DNA of 64,000 bases from Bacteroidales bacterium. Lineage in GTDB: Bacteria; Bacteroidota; Bacteroidia; Bacteroidales; P3. Below are positions 44,280 through 53,125 of the stretch, piece by piece. The stretch spans positions 102,342 through 166,341 of the forward strand of contig JAGCJW010000042.1 of NCBI GenBank assembly GCA_017647785.1, written 5' to 3'. The notes under the pieces are model-generated. The model searched no databases and was not told the DNA's origin. It saw only the letters and a list, made by a program, of their open reading frames with translations. A program made the translations under genes and the position numbers. The stretch's first letter is position 1. Every line of letters starts with the position of its first letter.

Positions 44280-44281
44280 TT

Positions 44282-44980
44282 ATGTATAAGATAATAAAGA
44301 GATTATTTGACTTTGTTATGGCATTGTTAGCTTTAACAGTGCTTTCGCCATTGTTAATACCTGTAATAATAGGATTGTTATTGACAGGGGAACACTATGT
44401 TTTTTATTTCCAAGAAAGAATAGGTAAAGGAGGAAAATCATTTGATGTATGGAAGTTTGCAACTATGCTTAAAAATTCTCCAAACATAGGAACGGGTACA
44501 GTAACTACAAGAAACGATCCAAGGGTTCTTCCTATGGGAAAATTTCTTCGTAAGACAAAAATCAATGAATTACCACAATTGATAAACATATTAATAGGAA
44601 ATATGAGTATAATAGGACCTCGTCCATTGGTAAAGAAGACATACGATTTGTATGCCGATGATGTAAAAGAATGTATTTCAAAAGTAACTCCGGGGTTATC
44701 AGGAATTGGTTCTGTAATATTTAGAGATGAGGAATATTATGTGTCAAAAGCAAAAGACCCTGTGGAGTTTGCTCGTCAGTATATTCAACCACAAAAAGGA
44801 GAATTAGAAAAATGGTATTATCATAATCGTTCTTTATATGTAGATTTTATGATAATCTTTCTTACTTGTTGGGTTATAGTTTTTCCAAAAAGCGATTTGG
44901 TTTACAAAGTTTTCAAAACTTTGCCACGTCTTGATTTAGAAAAAGATGTAGAAACATTTAACAAAAATTTTAACGCCTAA
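44282..44980 (+). CDS. Initiating phosphoglycosyl transferase (PglC/WcaJ C-terminal type)
   Basis: 232 residues. One N-terminal re-entrant hydrophobic helix (about 8-36), then FYFQERIGKGGKSFDVWKF, RKTKINELPQLINILIGNMS and IIGPRPLVKKTY near 108-119, then the PGLSGIGSV motif. This is the minimal monotopic type that moves a sugar phosphate to undecaprenyl phosphate, starting each repeat unit. Following a dehydratase, aminotransferase and PglD-like acetyltransferase, a diNAc-bacillosamine-type donor is a good guess. It is the last gene of the locus. Confidence 0.92.
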   Translation: MYKIIKRLFDFVMALLALTVLSPLLIPVIIGLLLTGEHYVFYFQERIGKGGKSFDVWKFATMLKNSPNIGTGTVTTRNDPRVLPMGKFLRKTKINELPQLINILIGNMSIIGPRPLVKKTYDLYADDVKECISKVTPGLSGIGSVIFRDEEYYVSKAKDPVEFARQYIQPQKGELEKWYYHNRSLYVDFMIIFLTCWVIVFPKSDLVYKVFKTLPRLDLEKDVETFNKNFNA

Positions 44981-45000
44981 GTTATCCCACTTAAATACGC

Positions 45001-45047
45001 AAAGGGCGTGTGAAGACAATGAATAAAGGTCTTTACACGCCTTTTTT
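45001..45047. terminator. Terminator at the end of the polysaccharide locus
   Basis: A long stem (45001-45017 with 45029-45046) containing GGCGTGT paired with ACACGCC, followed by TTTTTT. It ends the rightward operon and, with A-rich sequence on the left, may also serve the leftward lipocalin gene. Confidence 0.8.
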
Positions 45048-45058
45048 GTTTTCTGTTT

Positions 45059-45589
45059 CTATTGAGGAACAAAATATAATGCTGTTGTATCGTAGCCTCT
45101 TTCGGAGATTTTTGTTAGTAGATTTTGTTTTATGCTTTCTTCTAATTGAGGTGTACGGCTTAAAATCCAAAGATATTTATCGGAAGAGCTACCTACTACA
45201 ACGTAATTGTAGTTTTTGTCCAATTCCATTATGTAATAGTCGGAGTAAAACCATAGGAAAAATGATACTTCTAACTTTCCGGGGTCTTTAATGCTTAATT
45301 GTCTTGCTTTACCCTTTTTCATTTTAAATTCTCCGTTCTTAATTCCGGAATTAACTACTTCAATCTTCCCGTTAGGCAATAGCCTGTAGTTTGCTTTCAC
45401 ATGAGTTAATCCTTCTTCAAAGGAATGGTCATAGCGAGCTATTTCATACCATTGCCCCATGTAACGAGTTACGTCTAATTCTCTTACTGTGGAATTGTCC
45501 ACTGCTTGCATTGACTTGTTGGAACTGCAAGAAGATAGCCCAAGGCTTAATAATCCAATTGCGAATACGCTTTTTAGAATCTTTTTCAT
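45059..45589 (-). CDS. Lipocalin family lipoprotein (Blc type)
   Basis: 176 residues. The signal peptide ends in a lipobox (LGLSSC, Cys about 21), so it is a membrane lipoprotein. The lipocalin G-x-W motif is in VTRYMGQWYEIARYDHSFEE near 41-60, with the C-terminal SSSDKYLWILSRTPQLEE strand and conserved Arg. Blc-type lipocalins bind fatty acids or lysophospholipids and are often stress-induced. The gene faces the polysaccharide locus and shares its terminator region. Confidence 0.92.
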   Translation of the reverse strand: MKKILKSVFAIGLLSLGLSSCSSNKSMQAVDNSTVRELDVTRYMGQWYEIARYDHSFEEGLTHVKANYRLLPNGKIEVVNSGIKNGEFKMKKGKARQLSIKDPGKLEVSFFLWFYSDYYIMELDKNYNYVVVGSSSDKYLWILSRTPQLEESIKQNLLTKISERGYDTTALYFVPQ

Positions 45590-45645
45590 AACACATAAAA
45601 TATTAGGTTCAGAGATTCAACAAATAAAACAAAGAAAAAGTTCAG

Positions 45646-45704
45646 TCCAACAGCGTTGGAGAAGTATTCCAAGCGCATTGGAGAAGTATTCCAACGGCGT
45701 TGGA
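45646..45704. repeat. Triple 15-bp palindrome with exact 22-bp period
   Basis: TCCAACAGCGTTGGA (45646-45660), TCCAAGCGCATTGGA (45668-45682) and TCCAACGGCGTTGGA (45690-45704) are spaced by two identical GAAGTAT linkers. The last is followed by a T-rich run. The array lies upstream of the lipocalin gene and downstream of the LRR gene, both leftward. Confidence 0.85.
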
Positions 45705-45729
45705 ATTTTTTATTTCTTGATATCAGGGT

Positions 45730-47805
45730 TTACTTTACTAATATTTTCTTGCTTGAGTAAGCGTTTTTGTTGTAGGCTTTTATTAAATAGATTCCATTAA
45801 AGGTTGCATTAAGATGAAAATTATAGTCTTTTGTTTCAAAGACTTTTCTTCCTAATGTGTCGTAAACCTCAATTATTAAATCCTTTTGAGAAGAAGATAT
45901 TGTGATATCTCTATTTGAATTGCTAATGCTTATGTCTGCGTTTTCCATATCTTCTATGGAACGTGTTTTATCAAACAATACTTTAAATCTTTCGGAATTT
46001 TCGCCTGTTGTTATGTCGGTTGTGTAAATTTCTCCTTCGTTTAAGGTTATTATATTTTCTCTATCTATTATTGTTACGCTCAATCCAGTAGGGATATTAC
46101 TTGCTTTAAAGCTAACTTCTTTGTTTTCATGGCTTTTAATATTCATTGTGGCATAATAAGGCAAAGTTTTGGCTTCTTCTTTTACTAAAGCGTTTTCTCC
46201 ATTCAAGAAATAATGTTCGGCAATCTCAATAGGAGAGAAGAGTTTGTTTGCATCGTAAATGTCATATTCATCTTCTGCTTTTTCACTATGGGCAAATAAT
46301 ATTTCAGTTTCTCTTTCTCCGTCAATCATTACAAGTTTTACAAATTCCTTTCTTGCATTTTGATTTTTAGTTGTTGGTGTAAATCTTTGAGTTTTTGTAA
46401 ATGTCGCAGAATTATTGCCAGGATTTATAAAATTAACAAAGAAACCCTCTGTCAAATTAATTGCTCCGCTTGTAAGGTATTGAAAAGCTCCCTCATCATC
46501 AAGAGTATAAATGCCGTCTTGTCCTTGTATGTTAGCGCTATTTGCTTGAATGAATTTAGAAATATCAAGTTTAAATGTATAAGGGTTAGCTAATGCCATC
46601 CAATTTCCTCCTTCGCGAAAAGTAGTTAATGATTTTGAAACAACTACATCTGCATCATTCAAAGAGTAATTCTCTGTTTCACTCTTGCTTGTAAAGACAA
46701 CGGCTTCTTGATACCAAGGCCAAATTAAAAAACCTTCTCCTTTGCCTACTTCCGTTTCAGTAGTTGCCCAATTCGCACTCCAAGTCCCTGCGCTATCTCC
46801 AACATAATCAAATAGCGAAACAGAAACATCTTTTGTGCCTTTTTTAATAGCATCTAATTTATAGTCATCAAAAGGAGCGCCAATAAAGGACCATTTACCT
46901 GTTTGCAAGACAGGTGTCTCTATTTCAAATACTCCATTAATAGTTTCATCTATTGAACTGAATAATTCCCCGTTTTGTGTTATTCTTAATACTCCGTTGT
47001 TTATTAATTTTCTTTTATTAGTAGGTGTTATTTCAAAAGTATTATTCAAAATTATGTTTTCTCCTTCATTTATTTTATGATTAATACTTACCCAATTAGT
47101 AGCATTTACCCAAGAAGCGTAATCACTGCCAAAAGGAATAGTAAGGTTTTTGTTAGTAGGAGAATATTCAAATGTATTAGATTCAATATTTGGAGGTGTT
47201 GAAGAAAGGCATATTATGTTTGTAAGATTATCACTATTTTGAAAAATATGCTTTTCCATAGAATTAAGATTAGTTCCAAAAGTAATAGTATTTAGATTTG
47301 AACAATCTCCAAAAGCGTATTCGCCAATAAAAGTAACATTGTTTGGAACAATAATAGAGGTTAACCCATCGCAACTATAGAACGCATGATGTTCAATAGA
47401 AGTAACGTTATTTGGAATTGTTATAGAAGTTAAAGCATTGCAATTTCTGAAAGTATTGCCTTCAATAGAGGTAACATTAAAAGGAATGTTAATCTCACTT
47501 AATTTTGTACAATTATAAAAAGCTTGTTCTTCAATAGTATGAACAGATTCTGGAATGCTAACATTTGTTAAACTATAACAAGCTTTAAAAGCATCTTCTC
47601 CAATGATGGTAACGTTATGATTAATATTATTATATTCTACACTACTTGGAATATTCACAGAAACAACATTAGTAGAACATTTGGTTATTTTTACAGATGC
47701 CTCATCAATTGTTTCATATGTTAAATCACCTATTGTGAATGTTGTTTGGCTTGTTGCGAGGCTTGTAATAAATAATGTAATTACAACTAAAAATAATCTT
47801 TTCAT
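45730..47805 (-). CDS. BspA-like leucine-rich-repeat surface protein with type A T9SS sorting domain
   Basis: 691 residues. Signal peptide 1-19 (MKRLFLVVITLFITSLATS). Residues about 55-230 are LRR_5/BspA repeats of about 23 residues (AFYNCTKLSEINIPFNVTSI is one), a type used in adhesins. A long middle region of beta-rich sequence follows, and the last 80 residues form a type A sorting domain (LIIEVYDTLGRKVFETKDYN, then GIYLIKAYN, ending SSKKILVK). It should be exported through SprA and fixed to the surface. The binding partner is unknown. Confidence 0.87.
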   Translation of the reverse strand: MKRLFLVVITLFITSLATSQTTFTIGDLTYETIDEASVKITKCSTNVVSVNIPSSVEYNNINHNVTIIGEDAFKACYSLTNVSIPESVHTIEEQAFYNCTKLSEINIPFNVTSIEGNTFRNCNALTSITIPNNVTSIEHHAFYSCDGLTSIIVPNNVTFIGEYAFGDCSNLNTITFGTNLNSMEKHIFQNSDNLTNIICLSSTPPNIESNTFEYSPTNKNLTIPFGSDYASWVNATNWVSINHKINEGENIILNNTFEITPTNKRKLINNGVLRITQNGELFSSIDETINGVFEIETPVLQTGKWSFIGAPFDDYKLDAIKKGTKDVSVSLFDYVGDSAGTWSANWATTETEVGKGEGFLIWPWYQEAVVFTSKSETENYSLNDADVVVSKSLTTFREGGNWMALANPYTFKLDISKFIQANSANIQGQDGIYTLDDEGAFQYLTSGAINLTEGFFVNFINPGNNSATFTKTQRFTPTTKNQNARKEFVKLVMIDGERETEILFAHSEKAEDEYDIYDANKLFSPIEIAEHYFLNGENALVKEEAKTLPYYATMNIKSHENKEVSFKASNIPTGLSVTIIDRENIITLNEGEIYTTDITTGENSERFKVLFDKTRSIEDMENADISISNSNRDITISSSQKDLIIEVYDTLGRKVFETKDYNFHLNATFNGIYLIKAYNKNAYSSKKILVK

Positions 47806-47828
47806 AAGCTTAAATTATAAAAGTCCTA

Positions 47829-47836
47829 CAAAAGTA
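47829..47836 (-). promoter_or_regulatory. Candidate -7 box for the LRR gene
   Basis: Reads TACTTTTG on the minus strand, 24 bp before the ATG at 47805. It sits next to the 21-bp-phased array starting at 47845. Confidence 0.5.
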
Positions 47837-47844
47837 GAAAAAAG

Positions 47845-47892
47845 TCTTTGTTTTACGAAATTAATTCTTTGATTTAAAAAATTAATTCTTTG
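47845..47892. repeat. 21-bp-phased TCTTTG array, 3 units
   Basis: TCTTTG (CAAAGA on the other strand) starts at 47845, 47866 and 47887, exactly 21 bp apart; two units share AAAATTAATTCTTTG-like context. It lies in the 234-bp divergent spacer, directly upstream of the LRR promoter box. Confidence 0.8.
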
Positions 47893-47984
47893 TTTTAGTA
47901 AAATAAAACAGCGTTTTAATTTAATGAAATCAAGAAAGAATAAGGCTTTAAATTGATTGCGATTCTTTTTGTTGGTTTTAATAT

Positions 47985-48014
47985 TTTGTAATAAGCAGTT
48001 TTTTACTACCTTTG
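47985..48014 (+). promoter_or_regulatory. Candidate promoter (-33 TTTG and -7 TACCTTTG) for the 362-residue membrane protein gene
   Basis: TTTG at 47985-47988 and TACCTTTG at 48007-48014 are 18 bp apart, a good match to the Bacteroidota primary promoter. The start codon is 26 bp downstream. Confidence 0.55.
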
Positions 48015-48039
48015 CACGCTGTTTTTTAAACGAATATTT

Positions 48040-49128
48040 ATGAAAAAAACTTTAAAGATTGTTTATAAAGTACTCTTATATGGTTTTGCTGCAGCAGGTG
48101 TTGCAATTATTGGAGCATGGGGAGTATATCAATTAGGCTGGACAAAGAATAGGGGGGCTGTTGATAATAATAATCGTTATTTAGTTGAGATTGCAGAATT
48201 GAAAAAAGGTAAGGTGAAAAATAACGATGAGGTTTTGACAACAGAGGATTTAGTAAAATTGACTGCTATAAGTAAATTGTATCCAAAGAATGCTGATTTG
48301 ATTTTACGTTCTCTTAAAAATAGCAAGACGACTGATAATGCAAAACAAATGATTGCTGCTTGTGAGATGTATTTGCAAGATAATGCCGAATACAAATCAT
48401 GTGTAGAGAAACAAAATCTTGCAGTTGCTGATTTGAAAGTTGATACTACAAAAGGCGAAAACGTAATTCATTGGATGAATTTGCCTGAATGGTATGCTTT
48501 GAAAGAAGCAATAATTAAAGATAAAGCGGAGATTGATAGTGCTGCAAGAGTTGCAGGGGTAGAGTCAAGAATGATTGTTAGTTGTTTAGTAGGGGAACAA
48601 ATTCGTTTGTTTAATTCTAAACGTGAGATGTATAAGAAATATCTTGGTCCTGTAAAGGTTCTTTCTGTTCAATCTCAATTCTCTTTCGGTGTTAATGGTA
48701 TTAAGGATTTTACTGCTGTGATGGTGGAAAATCATTTAAAGAATGATACTTCTGCTTTCTATATGGGAAAGAAGTATGAGCATATTCTTGATTTCAAAAC
48801 TGAAAATCATCAAGAAGAAAGAATGAATCGTTTGGTGGATTACAGAAGTCATTACTATTCTTATTTATATACTGCTTGTATATTACATCAAACAAAAATG
48901 CAATGGCAAAGAGCAGGATATGATATTTCTACTCGTCCTGAAATTCTTTTTACTTTGTTTAATATTGGTTTTTCAGAAAGTCATCCGGGACCTAATCCTA
49001 AATGTGGTGGTTCAAGTATAACAGTTGGTGATTATATTTATACGTTTGGAACAATAGGATTTGACTTTTATTATTCGGGAGAATTGATTGAAGAATTTCC
49101 ATACGAAAAGGAACGTTTTAAATCTTAA
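48040..49128 (+). CDS. Membrane-anchored hypothetical protein, possible lysozyme-like domain
   Basis: 362 residues. One N-terminal hydrophobic segment (about 9-33), then a periplasmic part. Residues about 160-230 (VAGVESRMIVSCLVGEQIRL, then SQFSFGVNGIKDFTAVMVE) have a faint likeness to transglycosylase-like folds: a possible catalytic Glu in GEQ and a SxGxxGI patch. I do not recognise a named family. The C terminus has KCGGSSITVGDYIYTFGTIG. It stands alone between its own promoter and a strong terminator. Confidence 0.6.
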   Translation: MKKTLKIVYKVLLYGFAAAGVAIIGAWGVYQLGWTKNRGAVDNNNRYLVEIAELKKGKVKNNDEVLTTEDLVKLTAISKLYPKNADLILRSLKNSKTTDNAKQMIAACEMYLQDNAEYKSCVEKQNLAVADLKVDTTKGENVIHWMNLPEWYALKEAIIKDKAEIDSAARVAGVESRMIVSCLVGEQIRLFNSKREMYKKYLGPVKVLSVQSQFSFGVNGIKDFTAVMVENHLKNDTSAFYMGKKYEHILDFKTENHQEERMNRLVDYRSHYYSYLYTACILHQTKMQWQRAGYDISTRPEILFTLFNIGFSESHPGPNPKCGGSSITVGDYIYTFGTIGFDFYYSGELIEEFPYEKERFKS

Positions 49129-49134
49129 TAATAA

Positions 49135-49167
49135 AAAAAACGAAGTCTGCAATAGACTTCGTTTTTT
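49135..49167. terminator. Bidirectional terminator
   Basis: A 14-bp perfect stem (49135-49148 with 49154-49167) around GCAAT; A-run on the left and T-run on the right serve the convergent genes at 48040 and 49184. Confidence 0.9.
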
Positions 49168-49183
49168 ATTTTATTGTTTGTTT

Positions 49184-50551
49184 TTACTTCATTAATTCTG
49201 CAAATTCTTTGTAGAAATAAGGTATTGTTTCTATTCCTTTGAAGAATTGTTCTAATGGGTAGTTTTCGTTTGGTGAGTGGATTGCATCTGAACCTAAACC
49301 GAATCCCATTAATATTGATTTTATACCTAATATCTTTTCAAAACCTGCAATGATTGGAATACTTCCACCGCTTCTTGTAGGTATTGGACGTTTTCCGTAA
49401 GTTGTTTGATATGCTTTTTCTGCAGCTTTGTATGCAGGCATATCAATTGGAGAAACGTAAGCATAACCTCCGTGTAATGGAGTTACCTCTACTTTTACTG
49501 ATTCTGGTGCAAGTGTTTTGAAATATTCAGCAAATTGTTCTGTTACAACTTCAAAATCTTGGTCTGGAACAAGACGGAATGAGATTTTTGCGTGAGCAGT
49601 TGAAGGAATAACTGTTTTTGCACCTTCTCCTGTATAACCTCCCCATATTCCACAACAGTCAAGACTCGGTCTGATTCCTGTACGTTCTAATGTTGTGTAT
49701 CCTTTTTCTCCGTGTAATTCTTTTATGTCAAGACTTTGTTTGTATTCTTCTTCGTTGAATGGTGCTTGATTCATCAACGCACGTTCTTCATCTGAAACAA
49801 CAAGTACTTTGTCGTAGAAGCCAGGAACTGTGATGTGATTGTTTTCATCTGTAAGTTTTGCTATCATTTGACAAAGTATGTTGATTGGATTTGCAACTGC
49901 TCCTCCGTAAAGTCCAGAGTGTAAGTCACGATTTGGTCCTGTTACCTTTACTTCTACATAGCCTAATCCTCTCAAACCTGTTGTTATAGAAGGAACGTCT
50001 GCTGCTAACATTGAAGTGTCTGATACTAATATTACGTCTGCTTTCAATAATTCTTTGTTCTCTTTGCAGAAATCGTAAAGGCTAACTGAACCTACTTCTT
50101 CTTCTCCTTCCAACATGAATTTTACGTTGCAAGGAAGTTGATTTGTTCTTACTAAATATTCAAAAGCTTTTGCGTGCATGAAAGCTTGTCCTTTATCATC
50201 GTCAGCTCCTCTTGCCCAAATGTGATCATCTTTTACTACAGGTTCAAATGGATCTGTTCTCCATTCGTTAGCAGGGTCTATAGGCATTACATCATAGTGA
50301 CCGTAAATAAGAATGGTAGGTTTGCTTGCGTCAATTATTTTTTCTGCATAAACAACTGGATTACCTTTTGTTGGCATTATTTCGCATTTGTCTGCTCCAG
50401 CTTCCATGATTAGTTCTTTCCATCTTTCTGCACAACGAATCATATCAGGTTTGTGTGCTTCTATAGATGAGATTGATGGAATACGAATTAGTGAGAATAA
50501 TTCTTCTAAGAATCTGTCTTTGTTTTGTTCAATGTAAGTTTTTATTTCCAT
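49184..50551 (-). CDS. M20 family metallo-dipeptidase
   Basis: 455 residues. M20/CNDP-type zinc peptidase with YGHYDVMPIDPANEWRTDPF near 83-102 (His and Asp ligands), IWARGADDDKGQAFMHAKAF (bridging Asp), MLEGEEEVGS near 147-156 (catalytic and ligand Glu) and a C-terminal GSIPIIAGFEK and GSDAIHSPNENYPLEQF (last His ligand). A dimerisation domain lies between about 205 and 320. It likely splits small peptides in the cytosol. It is the last gene of a leftward three-gene unit, 17 bp after the gene at 50569. Confidence 0.93.
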   Translation of the reverse strand: MEIKTYIEQNKDRFLEELFSLIRIPSISSIEAHKPDMIRCAERWKELIMEAGADKCEIMPTKGNPVVYAEKIIDASKPTILIYGHYDVMPIDPANEWRTDPFEPVVKDDHIWARGADDDKGQAFMHAKAFEYLVRTNQLPCNVKFMLEGEEEVGSVSLYDFCKENKELLKADVILVSDTSMLAADVPSITTGLRGLGYVEVKVTGPNRDLHSGLYGGAVANPINILCQMIAKLTDENNHITVPGFYDKVLVVSDEERALMNQAPFNEEEYKQSLDIKELHGEKGYTTLERTGIRPSLDCCGIWGGYTGEGAKTVIPSTAHAKISFRLVPDQDFEVVTEQFAEYFKTLAPESVKVEVTPLHGGYAYVSPIDMPAYKAAEKAYQTTYGKRPIPTRSGGSIPIIAGFEKILGIKSILMGFGLGSDAIHSPNENYPLEQFFKGIETIPYFYKEFAELMK

Positions 50552-50568
50552 GATTATTTTACTTGTAT

Positions 50569-51039
50569 TTAAAAATCTGTTTCTAAATTTTCTTCAAAGT
50601 ATTCAGATGTTTCTATTATGTCTTTTTCTGATATTACAGGATTGTTTATCCAGTCTTTGATTATTTGAGCTGAACCTATTTGAGGTTTTATATCTTTAAA
50701 TAGGTTGTAAGCATCCAATCTTGTTACAAAATCTCCACATTTAACTACAAAGTTAGGCTCGTCAAATGTTACATAAGCTCTTGTGTTAGGATAAGTGTTC
50801 ATTAATTCATCTTTCAAAGCAAAGGCTTTAGCTTTTGCATTTGCTCCTGTAAAAGAATTGACTTTGATTCTGTAACCAGATAATGTATGAGACATTTCGT
50901 TGTATTCGATATGTCTTTCTAGTATTGTTTGTAATCTCCCGTCTGCTACTATTTTTACTTGTGCGTTTGCTTGTTTGTTTGCACAAAAACTAAACGCCAC
51001 AATAAGTAAAGCAGTAAATAATATTCTGTTTTTTGTCAT
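50569..51039 (-). CDS. Exported protein with SPOR-like domain
   Basis: 156 residues. Signal peptide 1-26 (ends QANAQ). The stretch HTLSGYRIKVNSFTGANAKA to FVVKCGDFVTRLDAYNLFKD (about 51-118) has the order of a SPOR fold (GYRIQV...A...L...P..V.......VRVGxF..R.eA). SPOR domains bind denuded septal peptidoglycan. It lies between the universal stress protein and the dipeptidase genes, with gaps of 12 and 17 bp. Confidence 0.7.
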   Translation of the reverse strand: MTKNRILFTALLIVAFSFCANKQANAQVKIVADGRLQTILERHIEYNEMSHTLSGYRIKVNSFTGANAKAKAFALKDELMNTYPNTRAYVTFDEPNFVVKCGDFVTRLDAYNLFKDIKPQIGSAQIIKDWINNPVISEKDIIETSEYFEENLETDF

Positions 51040-51051
51040 TTGATTTGTGTG

Positions 51052-51870
51052 TTATCTTGATTCGTTATAAAGTTGTCTTACAGAACAAGTCAATACAGGT
51101 ATGTGAGAGTGATTTATCATTTGTTGTGCGTATGGTCCAAGGAATATATTAGTTAGTGTTTTTTCTTGTTCGCTCATTATTACAATAAGGTCGGCATTTT
51201 TTTCTGTTGCATATTCTATTGTAGAAAGTGTAGTATTTTCTGCCTCTACGAAGTTTGTGACATATTTCAAACCTTTTGAATCTAATAGATTCTCAACGCT
51301 TAAAACATATTTGTTTACAATATCTCTTATAGATTTGCTTGTACTTGAATAAATACCTAAAACGTGTATTACAGCATTTGGGAACATTTTTACGAATTCT
51401 ATTGTCCAAGGAACTTTTTGACGAGTGTCTTTCGTGAAATCAATAGGCATGATAAGAACTTCAAGGTCTTTTTCAATATTGAAGTCTTCTCTGATTGTTA
51501 AAACAGGACAATGTGCTTCGGTGATTGTTTTGAAAGTGTTTGCTCCTGCAAATTTTTCATCAAAACCACTGTTTCCATGTGTGCCAATTATTAATAAATC
51601 AGCGTCCAATTCTTTTATGGCGTGATTAAGTTGAGAATAGATTTTGCCTTTTGGCATAATACGATATTCAACCTCACTATCCTTTAGCTTTTCTTTCGCC
51701 TTTTGAACATAGTTTTGAAGTTGTTTTTCTGCTTCATCGTATTCTCTTTCTACGGTTTCAACCCAAACGATATACAAATCAGCATTTGTTCTTGCAGCTA
51801 CGTCAATACTTAAATTCATTGCTGTTAATGATGATTTGGAAAAGTCTATTCCTACAATGATTGTATCCAT
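51052..51870 (-). CDS. Universal stress protein, two Usp domains
   Basis: 272 residues made of two Usp units. Unit 1 (1-140) starts MDTIIVGIDFSKSSLTAMNL and holds the ATP-type motif IGTHGNSGFDEKFAGANT. Unit 2 (about 141-272) starts LEVLIMPIDFTKDTRQKVPW and ends VIMSEQEKTLTNIFLGPYAQ, where the glycine motif is degenerate. The function is general stress response; the specific signal is unknown. First gene of the leftward unit that includes the SPOR-like protein and dipeptidase. Confidence 0.9.
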   Translation of the reverse strand: MDTIIVGIDFSKSSLTAMNLSIDVAARTNADLYIVWVETVEREYDEAEKQLQNYVQKAKEKLKDSEVEYRIMPKGKIYSQLNHAIKELDADLLIIGTHGNSGFDEKFAGANTFKTITEAHCPVLTIREDFNIEKDLEVLIMPIDFTKDTRQKVPWTIEFVKMFPNAVIHVLGIYSSTSKSIRDIVNKYVLSVENLLDSKGLKYVTNFVEAENTTLSTIEYATEKNADLIVIMSEQEKTLTNIFLGPYAQQMINHSHIPVLTCSVRQLYNESR

Positions 51871-51915
51871 AAAAGATTTATTTTAAAGGTTTATACTACA
51901 ATTAATAAAAATTAC

Positions 51916-51923
51916 TACCTTTG
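51916..51923 (+). promoter_or_regulatory. Candidate -7 box upstream of ruvB
   Basis: TACCTTTG is a full TAnnTTTG match and would give a leader of about 115 nt before the ruvB ATG. No structure of note was seen in this leader apart from repeated AAATTTATT motifs. Confidence 0.4.
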
Positions 51924-52045
51924 CAGAATAAAGGAATGCAATTTTCTGCAAATATAATAAAATTATTTCAAGATACAATAAATTTATTTAAAGATTTACT
52001 AAATTTATTCATTGAGGTAATTTGCTAAGACAAAAAGATATATAA

Positions 52046-53071
52046 ATGAATAATAATTTGAATCCGGATAAAGAACGTTTAACAAAAAGCGAAAGCGATT
52101 ACGAAAAAGCTCTTCGCCCTTCGGCTTTTGATGGTTTTGCAGGTCAGGAACAAATAAAGGAGAATTTGAAAATATTTGTTCAGGCAGCAAAGGAAAGAGG
52201 CGAAGCTTTGGATCACGTTCTATTGCATGGACCTCCAGGATTGGGAAAAACAACTTTGAGTTACATCATTGCAAATGAATTAGGTGTAAATGTAAAGATG
52301 ACCTCTGGGCCTGTGCTTGATAAACCGGGAGAATTGGCAGGAATATTAACTAATTTGGAAGAAAATGATGTCTTGTTTATCGATGAAATACATCGTCTTT
52401 CGCCAATAGTGGAAGAGTATTTGTATTCTGCAATGGAAGATTACAAGATAGATATTATGATAGAAAGTGGTCCAAATGCGAGAAGTGTTCAAATAGGTTT
52501 AGCACCTTTTACCCTTATTGGAGCAACTACACGTTCAGGACTTTTAACAGCACCTTTGCGTTCAAGATTTGGAATCACTTGTCGTTTGCAATATTATGAC
52601 CACGAAACACTTGCTGGAATTATAAAGCGATCAAGCAATATTCTTCAGACACCTATTCATGATGATGCAGCGATGGAAATTTCTCGAAGGAGCAGAGGAA
52701 CCCCTCGTATAGCAAATCTTTTGCTTAGAAGAGTAAGGGATTTTGCTCAAATAAAGTCTAATGGAATTATTGATATGAATGTGTCAAAGATTGCTTTGGA
52801 AGCATTGAATGTAGATAAGAATGGATTAGACGAAATGGATAATCGCATCCTTTCATGTATAATTGACAAATTCAAAGGAGGCCCTGTTGGAATTACAACG
52901 ATAGCAACAGCAGTTGGAGAAGATGCAGGTACAATAGAAGAAGTCTATGAACCATTTTTAATTCAGGAAGGATTCTTACAAAGAACAGCAAGAGGTAGAG
53001 AAGCGACCGCATTAGCATATCAACATCTAGGACGATTTAATGTAAAAGGCGGGCAAGGAGAGTTGTTTTAA
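52046..53071 (+). CDS. ruvB: Holliday junction branch migration ATPase RuvB
   Basis: 341 residues, full length. N-terminal [20 protein letters not shown], Walker [21 protein letters not shown] near 60-79, Walker [14 protein letters not shown] near 108-120, sensor 1 [10 protein letters not shown], arginine finger region [11 protein letters not shown], and a C-terminal winged helix ([20 protein letters not shown]). Motor of the RuvAB complex; ruvA is at 3377. Confidence 0.97.
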   Translation: MNNNLNPDKERLTKSESDYEKALRPSAFDGFAGQEQIKENLKIFVQAAKERGEALDHVLLHGPPGLGKTTLSYIIANELGVNVKMTSGPVLDKPGELAGILTNLEENDVLFIDEIHRLSPIVEEYLYSAMEDYKIDIMIESGPNARSVQIGLAPFTLIGATTRSGLLTAPLRSRFGITCRLQYYDHETLAGIIKRSSNILQTPIHDDAAMEISRRSRGTPRIANLLLRRVRDFAQIKSNGIIDMNVSKIALEALNVDKNGLDEMDNRILSCIIDKFKGGPVGITTIATAVGEDAGTIEEVYEPFLIQEGFLQRTARGREATALAYQHLGRFNVKGGQGELF

Positions 53072-53084
53072 AAGAAAAAAAACG

Positions 53085-53092
53085 TAAATTTG
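53085..53092 (+). promoter_or_regulatory. Candidate -7 box for hutH
   Basis: TAAATTTG, a full TAnnTTTG match, 33 bp before the hutH ATG. Confidence 0.5.
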
Positions 53093-53125
53093 CATTTTGA
53101 AATAATAAATAAAAATAAATAAGTA

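Noticed and set aside
45010..45291. Plus-strand frame of 93 codons after the polysaccharide locus
   Set aside because: It covers the terminator hairpin and the antisense of the lipocalin gene, which has a clear lipobox and lipocalin motif.
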